Positions 22,245 through 28,552 of a stretch of 30,865 bases of DNA are shown piece by piece. A program made the translations under genes and the position numbers. Source of the stretch: DASYYE01 sp035946955 (GTDB lineage: Bacteria > Actinomycetota > Actinomycetes > Streptosporangiales > Streptosporangiaceae); the NCBI GenBank assembly GCA_035946955.1, contig DASYYE010000568.1, forward strand, positions 1-30,865, read 5' to 3'. The notes beneath the pieces are model-generated. The model did no database searches and was not told where the DNA came from. It saw only the letters and a list, made by a program, of their open reading frames with translations. Positions within the stretch are counted from its first letter, which is position 1. Each line of letters starts with the position of its first letter.

Positions 22245-22565
22245 GTGGTGGATGACGACCGGGTCTTCAAGGCGCTCGCTGACCCCACTCGGCGGCTGCT
22301 GCTGGACCGGCTGTTCGAGCGTGACGGCCGCACGCTGACCGAGCTGGAGTCGACCGTGGAGATGACCCGGTTCGGGGTGATGAAGCACCTGCGGGTGCTG
22401 GAGGAGGCAGGGCTGGTCGTCACCCGCCGGTCAGGCCGGGAAAAGCTGCACTTCCTGAACCCAGTTCCGATCCGGCTCATCCACGACCGCTGGATCGACA
22501 AGTACACCGCGGGCCCGGCCTCGCTGCTGGCCGACCTGAAACGATCACTGGAGGACCAGACATGA
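22245..22565 (+). CDS. ArsR-family winged-helix repressor 2
   Basis: About 106 residues. GTG 22245 and GTG 22248 are both possible starts, and both lie 4-7 nt past the -10, so the gene is probably leaderless; an ATG does not occur in a better position. The wHTH reads VFKALADPTRRLLLDRLF, LTELESTVEMTRFGVMKHL and LRVLEEAGLVVTRRSGREK, typical of the ArsR subgroup paired with SRPBCC proteins. There are no cysteines for a metal site. The stop overlaps the next start by ATGA (22562-22565). It probably represses the three-gene operon through the GTGACC-n4-GGTCAC site in its own promoter. Confidence 0.85.
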   Translation: MVDDDRVFKALADPTRRLLLDRLFERDGRTLTELESTVEMTRFGVMKHLRVLEEAGLVVTRRSGREKLHFLNPVPIRLIHDRWIDKYTAGPASLLADLKRSLEDQT

Positions 22566-23008
22566 GCACTGCCACGGACCTGACCACCCAGGTCTACCAG
22601 GTCTTCATCAAGGCCAGCCCGGAGCGGATCTGGGCGGCGATCACCCAGCCTGAGTTCACCGCCCGCTACTTCCATGGCGCCCAGATCAGGATCACGCCTG
22701 AGCGGCTGGTCTCCTACGGCCCCGACGGCTCAACGTGGGGCGATGGCCCCGTGCTGGAGTTCGACCCGCCGCGTCGGCTGGTCCACGAGTGGCAATCCCG
22801 CTACGACGACGAGATGGCAGGCGAGGAGCCGTCCAGGGTGACCTGGGAGATCGAACCGGTCGAGGGCGGGTACAGCAAGCTCACGCTTACCCATGACCGG
22901 CTGGAAGGGGCGCCGAAGACTGCGGCCAGTGTGGCCGGCCCCGGGTGGGTGTTTGTGCTCAGCGGCCTGAAGACGGTACTGGAAACAGGGGAGCCATTGG
23001 CGCCATGA
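22562..23008 (+). CDS. SRPBCC (AHSA1-type START-fold) protein 2
   Basis: 148 residues from ATG 22562, coupled to the ArsR gene by a 4-bp overlap. The fold is visible as VYQVFIKASPERIWAAIT then QPEFTARYFHGAQI, the beta sheet with VLEFDPPRRLVHEW, SRVTWEIEPVEGGYSKLTLT, and a C-terminal helix with GWVFVLSGLKTVLETG, which is the usual AHSA1-like ending. It should bind a small hydrophobic molecule in its cavity; the ligand is unknown. It shares order and overlap with SRPBCC 1 but is clearly a different member, with low similarity except at family-wide positions. Its stop overlaps the YciI-like gene start. Confidence 0.85.
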   Translation: MSTATDLTTQVYQVFIKASPERIWAAITQPEFTARYFHGAQIRITPERLVSYGPDGSTWGDGPVLEFDPPRRLVHEWQSRYDDEMAGEEPSRVTWEIEPVEGGYSKLTLTHDRLEGAPKTAASVAGPGWVFVLSGLKTVLETGEPLAP

Positions 23009-23316
23009 GCTACTACCTATACAAGCTGATCCCGCCCCGCCCCAGCTTCGCAACCGACATGACCACCGCCGAGCAGGCGGTCATGACCGACCATGTCGCG
23101 TACTGGACCCGGCAGCGGGACCTGGGGTTCGCGGTGGGGTTCGGCCCGGTCGCCGACCCAGCGGGGTCGTGGGGAGTCGCGATCGTGGAGGCCGAGGACG
23201 AGCAGGCCGTTGAGAAACTGAGGGCCGACGACCCAGCGGTCCGCTCCGGGCTCGCCACCACCGAGATCTACCCGATGCCCGCTGCTGTTGTCCGGCCGCA
23301 CCGTAAGGATCGCTGA
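23005..23316 (+). CDS. YciI-like (dimeric alpha-beta barrel) protein
   Basis: 103 residues from ATG 23005, overlapping the SRPBCC stop by ATGA. The family pattern is present: an initial strand (YYLYKLIPPRP), a helix with EQAVMTDHVAYWTR containing the conserved His (about residue 30), then GFAVGFGPVADPAGSWGVAIV and a helix with EDEQAVEKLRADDPAVRSG. YciI proteins share a ferredoxin-like fold with muconolactone isomerase; the conserved His-Asp pair suggests catalysis, but no general reaction is known. As the third translationally coupled gene of an ArsR operon it likely acts on, or responds to, the same compound as the SRPBCC protein (inference). Confidence 0.8.
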   Translation: MSYYLYKLIPPRPSFATDMTTAEQAVMTDHVAYWTRQRDLGFAVGFGPVADPAGSWGVAIVEAEDEQAVEKLRADDPAVRSGLATTEIYPMPAAVVRPHRKDR

Positions 23317-23533
23317 TCCGCGAAGTCGCTCGGTTCACATCCACCCGGATGTCATCCTCGGACAAGTCCGGCCAGTAGTCCTGGCATCCCGTGCCTGCGC
23401 GGGGATCGCGCTGAGGTGCAGCCCTCCAGGGAGCTGGCATCTCCACACGCTCACCACACACGCTGCATTCCAGTCCCGGCTCCGCTCGGTGTGATGGGCA
23501 GGGATGGCGCTGACAGCAGCTACGGGAGGAAAC

Positions 23534-23734
23534 ATGAGCGGCGGAGACCTGATCGTCGCGGTGCCGTGGCTGGTATTCGCCGCTGGCCTGGCGGTGATCG
23601 GCTGGCGTCTGGCAGTGGGCCATGGTCCCCGTCGCGCACGCCATCCAGGACCGTCCGGCACGGGTACGCGGCCCGGCGGGTGCCGGGCCGACCGGCCAGG
23701 CAATGAGGCAGCCGACCGGGAGTCTGCCCGCTGA
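23534..23734 (+). CDS. Small single-span membrane protein before the histidine kinase gene
   Basis: 66 residues from ATG 23534, with GGGAGGA 5 nt upstream. The N-terminal third is one hydrophobic segment (LIVAVPWLVFAAGLAVIGW, about 6-24), and the rest is basic, Gly/Pro/Arg-rich and probably disordered. No family is recognised. It precedes the histidine kinase gene by 125 nt on the same strand and could be cotranscribed and act as an accessory to the sensor, which is a guess from position only. Confidence 0.5.
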   Translation: MSGGDLIVAVPWLVFAAGLAVIGWRLAVGHGPRRARHPGPSGTGTRPGGCRADRPGNEAADRESAR

Positions 23735-23859
23735 CCAGCCTCTGCCACCCATTGCCGCGGGTCGGCCATGCTGCGATGGTGACGGGATAGCGGCGCCACA
23801 GCCACACGTCTAACGCGCGGCTCGTGCCGTTTGCCCGAGAGGTGGTGGGAGCGTGCCGA

Positions 23860-25206
23860 GTGCCTAACCGCGGCCAGCGGCCAGTGGGGTTGCGGCTCGC
23901 GCTGGCATTCGTCGCAGTGGCGGTCCTCGCCGTGGCGATCGTTGCCATCCTGGCGGTGCTGTTCACCGACAAGGACATCGCAGTGCTGGTGCAGCAGCGC
24001 CGTAACGACCTGATCAAGTCGCTGGTGGCCGACGCGGTCTCGACCTACAACACCGGCAAGCCCGGCTGGGATGACGTCTACCTCAGCCCCGCACTGGACC
24101 TGGCCGCCAGCGATGGCGCGCAGGCCGCGGTCCTCGACGGACGCGGCAGGGTGGTCGCCTCCACCCTGGCCCCCGCGGGCGGCACCACCGGGCTCGCCCG
24201 CCGCCCGCTGACCCTGGGCGGCCGTCGCATCGGCACCTTGCTGGTCCGGTTCACCGGGCAGGGCCTGGTCTCCTCGGCGAACAACCTGCGTGCCTCCCTG
24301 GTCCGTGCCGTCATCGGCGCTGCCGGGCTGGCCGCGGTGCTGGCGCTGGTGGTGGCGCTGGCAGTCTCCCGCCGGATTACCCGGCCGGTCATCCGCCTGA
24401 TCGAGTCGGCCCGGGCAATGGGCCGCGGGGACCGGCGGGCCAGAGTCGGTGAAGTGCCTGATGCCCCAGCTGAACTGCGTGAGCTGGCGGTCACCTTCGA
24501 CCAGATGGCAGACACCCTGGCTGCCCAGGAACAGCTGCGGCGGGATCTGGTCGCTGATGTGGCCCACGAGTTGCGGACCCCGGTGGCGGTGCTGCAGGCC
24601 AACACCGAGGCGCTGCTCGACGGCGTCTTGGCCCATACCCCTGAGCAGACCGCCTCGCTGCACGAGGAGGTGCTGCGGCTGGGCCGGATGGTGGAAGACC
24701 TGCAGACGCTGGCCGCCGCCGAGGCCGCCGCGCTGCAGCTCAGCCTCCAGCCATGCGATCTCGCCCAGGTCGCCGCGGCAGCGGCCGAGGACTGGGAAGC
24801 CAGCTTCGCCGCCGCCGGGATCAGCTTCCAGCGCGAACTTGAGCTGGCGCCGGTCCTGGCCGACCCGGGCCGGCTTCATCAGGTCATCGCCAACCTGCTC
24901 AGCAACGCCCTCAAATTCACGCCACCCGGCGGGCAGGTCCAGCTGGTCCTGTCCCGGGCCGGCGGCCAGGCCCGCCTGGAGGTTAGCGACACCGGCCCCG
25001 GTATCAGCCCAGCGGACCAGCCCCGCGTGTTCGACCGGCTGTGGCGCGGCGCCCAGGATGCCCAGGTCATCGGGAGTGGCATCGGCCTGGCCGTTGCCGC
25101 GGAGCTGACCCGCGCGCACCGGGGGACCATCGAGCTGACCAGCGAGCCTGGCAGCGGGTCACGGTTCACGCTGACCCTGCCGTTGGCCCCCAGCGCCGTC
25201 GGCTAG
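23860..25206 (+). CDS. Sensor histidine kinase (HAMP-HisKA-HATPase)
   Basis: 448 residues from GTG 23860, preferred because GGGAG lies 8 nt upstream; GTG 23824 in the same frame would add 12 residues. TM1 is about 11-35 and TM2 about 148-170, enclosing a ~110-residue extracellular sensor domain without cysteines. HAMP follows (about 171-223, starting RRITRPVIRLIESARAMG). The phospho-acceptor is His236 in DVAHELRTPVAVLQ. The ATPase domain shows the N box (NLLSNALKFTPPGGQ), the DTGPGISPADQPRVFDRLW G1/F region and GSGIGLAVAAEL as G2. Its partner is the response regulator 430 bp downstream, with a small gene between. Kinase-first order is less common than regulator-first in such loci. The signal is unknown. 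Confidence 0.9.
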   Translation: MPNRGQRPVGLRLALAFVAVAVLAVAIVAILAVLFTDKDIAVLVQQRRNDLIKSLVADAVSTYNTGKPGWDDVYLSPALDLAASDGAQAAVLDGRGRVVASTLAPAGGTTGLARRPLTLGGRRIGTLLVRFTGQGLVSSANNLRASLVRAVIGAAGLAAVLALVVALAVSRRITRPVIRLIESARAMGRGDRRARVGEVPDAPAELRELAVTFDQMADTLAAQEQLRRDLVADVAHELRTPVAVLQANTEALLDGVLAHTPEQTASLHEEVLRLGRMVEDLQTLAAAEAAALQLSLQPCDLAQVAAAAAEDWEASFAAAGISFQRELELAPVLADPGRLHQVIANLLSNALKFTPPGGQVQLVLSRAGGQARLEVSDTGPGISPADQPRVFDRLWRGAQDAQVIGSGIGLAVAAELTRAHRGTIELTSEPGSGSRFTLTLPLAPSAVG

Positions 25207-25302
25207 CACCGGGTGGCTACACGCCATCTCCATGTTGCCTGCACCTGCCCGCCAACCGGGTTGTGTGGACTCGCGGGGAAGACGTTAGGACCAGGAGGGC
25301 AC

Positions 25303-25512
25303 ATGGCCTACCTACCTCGCCCACTCGGCAAGACGCCCGATGGCATGCTGGTAAAGCCCGACTGGCTCGACGGCACGCGGCCCGACCATCAGCCTGAGCA
25401 CGAGGCAGCCGTGACCACCCGGCCCAGGCAGAAGCCAGCGGCATCGGGCGGGCTGCTTTCCGCGTTCCGCCGCACCGGCGCCCGGCTTACGCGGCGCAGG
25501 CGAGCCAGCTGA
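25303..25512 (+). CDS. Small basic protein between kinase and response regulator genes
   Basis: 69 residues from ATG 25303, with AGGAGGG 3-4 nt upstream. The start is MAYLPRPLGKTPDGML and the end is very basic (FRRTGARLTRRRRAS). It has no membrane segment and no family that I recognise. Reasons to believe it is real are the good ribosome site, the consistent high-GC codon use and its position between two partner genes on the same strand. It might bind nucleic acid or the kinase, but nothing shows this. Confidence 0.5.
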   Translation: MAYLPRPLGKTPDGMLVKPDWLDGTRPDHQPEHEAAVTTRPRQKPAASGGLLSAFRRTGARLTRRRRAS

Positions 25513-25529
25513 CGCATCATCGCTGAACC

Positions 25530-25609
25530 CAGCCTGCAGGCTGCGGAAGCCACCAGGCCCTGGGAACTGCAGGTTCAGTTAGCCTGCAGGCATTGCGGGC
25601 GTAACCCGC
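25530..25609. promoter_or_regulatory. CTGCAG-centred palindrome cluster before the response regulator gene
   Basis: CAGCCTGCAGGCTG (25530-25543) is a perfect 14-bp palindrome. Its core AGCCTGCAGGC recurs at 25581-25591, exactly 50 bp downstream. Between them GAACTGCAGGTTC (25564-25576) is a third near-palindrome on the same core. A short GCGGG/CCCGC hairpin (25595-25609) follows. They lie between the small basic gene and the response regulator start at 25639, and may be operators, for instance for autoregulation by the regulator. Confidence 0.5.
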
Positions 25610-25638
25610 GGCCACCAGTGACCAGGGGGTGGGCAGCA

Positions 25639-26334
25639 GTGACGGCCACCATCCTGCTGGTGGAGGACGAGCGGAAGCTGCGGAACCTCGTTCGCTCCTA
25701 CCTGGAGCGGGCAGGGTTCACCGTGCTGTCCACCGAGTCCGGAGCCGAAGCGATCACACTGGCCGCCGCCGCGTCCCCCGACCTGGTCGTGCTGGACCTG
25801 GGGCTGCCAGATGTGCCCGGCGAGACGGTCGCCCGCGAACTGCGCTCCGCCGGGCCGGTCCCGATCTTGATGCTGACCGCCAAGAGCGCCGAGGAGGACC
25901 GGATCCGCGGCCTCGAACTCGGTGCCGACGACTATGTGACCAAGCCGTTCAGCCCGCGGGAACTGGTGCTACGGGTAAAGGCGATTCTGCGCCGCGGCGG
26001 CCCGGCCCTCGAGCACAGAGCCGCCAGCTACGGCAAGGGACTCGTGGTCATCGACGAGCCACAGCGCCGTGTGGCCGTTCGTGGGGAGGCGGTTGAGCTG
26101 ACGCCAACCGAGTGGGGGATCTTGGTGGCACTGGCCGCCGTGCCGGGCCGGGTGTACTCACGGTTCGAGCTGATCAACCGGGTGCGCGGGTATGAGTTCG
26201 AAGGCTATGAGCGCACTGTCGACTCGCACGTGAAAAACCTGCGCCGCAAGCTCGAGGAAGACCCCGGCAGCCCTCAGATCATCCAGACCGTCCTCGGCGG
26301 CGGCTACCGGCTAGGCCTGACTCGCGATGACTGA
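25639..26334 (+). CDS. OmpR/PhoB-family response regulator
   Basis: 231 residues from GTG 25639, with GGGTGGG about 7 nt upstream; GTG 25618 is an in-frame alternative. The receiver domain (about 1-118) has the acidic pocket EDE (9-11), phospho-acceptor Asp53 in LDLGLPDVPG, Thr80 in MLTAKS and Lys102 in DDYVTKPFS, all canonical. The C-terminal winged-helix domain (about 130-228) ends with TVDSHVKNLRRKLEEDP, and GGGYRL is the family wing signature. It should bind direct-repeat DNA as a dimer after phosphorylation by the kinase encoded just upstream. Its targets may include its own promoter, where palindromes centred on CTGCAG are clustered, though OmpR-type factors usually bind direct repeats, so this is uncertain. 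Confidence 0.92.
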   Translation: MTATILLVEDERKLRNLVRSYLERAGFTVLSTESGAEAITLAAAASPDLVVLDLGLPDVPGETVARELRSAGPVPILMLTAKSAEEDRIRGLELGADDYVTKPFSPRELVLRVKAILRRGGPALEHRAASYGKGLVVIDEPQRRVAVRGEAVELTPTEWGILVALAAVPGRVYSRFELINRVRGYEFEGYERTVDSHVKNLRRKLEEDPGSPQIIQTVLGGGYRLGLTRDD

Positions 26335-26420
26335 CACACCTGCCCGAACCGGCTCGGACAAGTGTTACTGGCGGGTACGAATGGGCAGGATCTTGGGAGT
26401 GGTCGACGAACGGACTGGTC

Positions 26421-28364
26421 ATGACTTCTCAACAGCAAGATCGTGCCCGCGGCGTCGGTGAACGAGAGTCCCGCCAGGTGGCGGAGGAAGCTCGCGAGGT
26501 TGCGTGGCACCGGCCCAGCTTCGGCAAGCAGTTGTTCCTCGGTGACTTCCAGCTTGATCTGATCTATCCGCACCCGCGCCCGACCGAGGAAGCAAGCATG
26601 CGCGGCGAGGAGTTCTGCGCCCGGCTACGGGAGTTCTGCGAGGCCTCGGTCAACGGCACGCAGATCGAACACGACGCCCTGGTACCTGATGAGGTGGTCA
26701 AGGGCCTGGCCGCGGTTGGCGCGTTCGGCATGAAGATCGCGCCCGAGTACGGCGGGCTTGGGCTGACGAACCTGTACTACAACCGCGCTCTGGTGATCGC
26801 GGGGTCAGCCTCGCCGGCCGTGGCCGCGATGCTGTCCGCGCACCAGTCGATCGGCGTGCCCCAGCCGCTTGCCCTGTTCGGGACGGACGAGCAGAAAGCG
26901 GAGTACCTGCCGCGTTGCGCGCGCGGTGAGATCAGCGCGTTCCTGCTGACAGAGCCGGACGTCGGATCGGACCCGGCCCGGCTGGGCATGACGGCGACCC
27001 CGTCGCAGGATGGCTCCGAGTACGTGCTCGAGGGCGTGAAGCTGTGGACGACGAACGGGGTCGTTGCGAACCTGCTCGTCGTGATGGCCCGGGTGCCGTC
27101 CGGCGACGGTCACCGGGGCGGGATCTCGGCTTTCGTCGTGGAAGCCAATGCCGAGGGCATCACCGTCGAGCGCCGGAACGCGTTCATGGGGCTGCGCGGC
27201 CTGGAAAACGGCGTGACCCGGTTCCACGAGGTAAGGGTCCCGGTCACGGCCCGGATCGGAAAGGAAGGCCAGGGCCTCAAGATCGCGTTGACGACGCTGA
27301 ACACGGGCAGGTTGTCGCTGCCTGCCAGTTGCTTGACGGCTGGGAAGCTGGCAACGAAGTTCGCCCGGGAGTGGTCGCAGGAGCGGGTGCAGTGGGGCCG
27401 GCCGGTGGGGGAGCACGAGGCGGTCGCCAAGAAGGTCTCCTTCATCGCTGCCACCACGTACGCCCTCGAGGCCGTGGTCGAGCTGTCCAGCCAGCTCGCC
27501 GATGACAAGCGCAACGACATCCGCATCGAGGCTGCGCTCGCCAAGCTGTACTGCTCCGAGATGGGCAGCAAGATCGTTGACGAGCTGGTCCAGGTCCGTG
27601 GCGGCCGTGGCTATGAGACCGCTGAGTCGCTGGCCGCGCGGGGGGAGCGCGGCGTGCCCGCGGAGCAGATGCTGCGGGACATGCGGATCAACCGGATCTT
27701 CGAAGGATCCTCGGAGATCATGCGGCTGTTCATCGCTCGTGAGGCGACCGATGCTCACCTGTCCGCGGCTGGCGAGCTGATCGATCCGCGGGTACCAGCT
27801 GCGCAGCGCGCCCGTGCGGCAGCGAAGGCCGGCGAGTTCTACGCCAAGTGGCTGCCCACGCTGGTGACTGGCGACGGGCAGAAGCCAGGGTCGTTCAGCC
27901 AGTTCGGCCGCCTCGCACCGCACCTGCGGTACGTGGAGCGGGCGAGCCGGAAACTGGCCCGGTCGACGTTTTACGGGATGGCCCGGTGGCAGGGCCGGCT
28001 GGAGCGCAAGCAGGGCTTCCTCGGCCGGATCGTGGACATCGGCGCCGAACTCTTCGCCATCAGCGCCACATGCGTGCGGGCACACATGGACCGGACCGAT
28101 GGCGTCGGGACCGTGCGCGGCGCGACCGCGGACGAACTGGCCGACCTGTTCTGCACCCAGGCACGGCTGCGTGCCGAGGAACTGTTCAGTCAGCTCTGGA
28201 GCAACAGCGACGCCGCCGACTCCAAGACAGCCAAGCGCATCCTCGGCGGCAGTTTTACCTGGCTGGAAGACGGCGCCATCGACCCGTCGATACCAGGGCC
28301 CTGGATCGCCCACGTGGAGCCCGGGCCCTCCGAATCCGAAGATGTGCACCGCACCATCGGATGA
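26421..28364 (+). CDS. Acyl-CoA dehydrogenase, long (VLCAD/ACAD9-like) form
   Basis: 647 residues, 200-250 longer than ordinary acyl-CoA dehydrogenases, because of a C-terminal helical extension from about residue 450 like that of very-long-chain enzymes. It is an FAD enzyme that makes the trans-2-enoyl-CoA in beta-oxidation. Conserved parts are visible: IAPEYGGLGLTN (107-118), FLLTEPDVGSDPA (174-186) for flavin and substrate contacts, LWTTNGVVANLLVVMA, RVQWGRPVGEHEAV, VRGGRGYE and the end of the core FEGSSEIMRLFIAR, where Glu428 fits the catalytic base. VLCAD-type enzymes act at the membrane on long chains. The start ATG 26421 has no clear ribosome site. It is monocistronic by position, 86 nt after the response regulator. 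Substrate length is not readable, but a fatty-acid role could follow on from AlkB products (inference). Confidence 0.9.
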   Translation: MTSQQQDRARGVGERESRQVAEEAREVAWHRPSFGKQLFLGDFQLDLIYPHPRPTEEASMRGEEFCARLREFCEASVNGTQIEHDALVPDEVVKGLAAVGAFGMKIAPEYGGLGLTNLYYNRALVIAGSASPAVAAMLSAHQSIGVPQPLALFGTDEQKAEYLPRCARGEISAFLLTEPDVGSDPARLGMTATPSQDGSEYVLEGVKLWTTNGVVANLLVVMARVPSGDGHRGGISAFVVEANAEGITVERRNAFMGLRGLENGVTRFHEVRVPVTARIGKEGQGLKIALTTLNTGRLSLPASCLTAGKLATKFAREWSQERVQWGRPVGEHEAVAKKVSFIAATTYALEAVVELSSQLADDKRNDIRIEAALAKLYCSEMGSKIVDELVQVRGGRGYETAESLAARGERGVPAEQMLRDMRINRIFEGSSEIMRLFIAREATDAHLSAAGELIDPRVPAAQRARAAAKAGEFYAKWLPTLVTGDGQKPGSFSQFGRLAPHLRYVERASRKLARSTFYGMARWQGRLERKQGFLGRIVDIGAELFAISATCVRAHMDRTDGVGTVRGATADELADLFCTQARLRAEELFSQLWSNSDAADSKTAKRILGGSFTWLEDGAIDPSIPGPWIAHVEPGPSESEDVHRTIG

Positions 28365-28419
28365 CAGCAACCAGGACCGCAAGCCAGGCCGATACTGGCG
28401 GACTCAGTACCCGACGTGT

Positions 28420-28449
28420 TTGGATGGCTACGTAAAACGGGCCTAATAT
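28420..28449 (+). promoter_or_regulatory. Candidate promoter for the WD40 gene
   Basis: TTGGAT (28420-28425) and TAATAT (28444-28449) are separated by 18 bp in an unusually AT-rich stretch after the acyl-CoA dehydrogenase gene. This would give a leader of about 95 nt that contains a small CTGGGC/GCCCAG hairpin (28483-28496) before the start at 28553. Confidence 0.4.
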
Positions 28450-28552
28450 GCACGGTATCGACCGAATTCTTGCGCTGTGATCCTGGGCTTGCCCAGTGCC
28501 TGGACAGCGTACGGATGTGGACCAAGGGGCCGGCCCACAGCCGGGAGGACGC

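Noticed and set aside
23335..25119. 594-codon minus-strand open frame over the kinase gene
   Set aside because: Low-complexity Gly/Gln/Arg/His composition and complete overlap with a canonical histidine kinase.
26805..28382. 525-codon minus-strand open frame over the acyl-CoA dehydrogenase
   Set aside because: A GC-rich codon-bias shadow of a gene with all family motifs.
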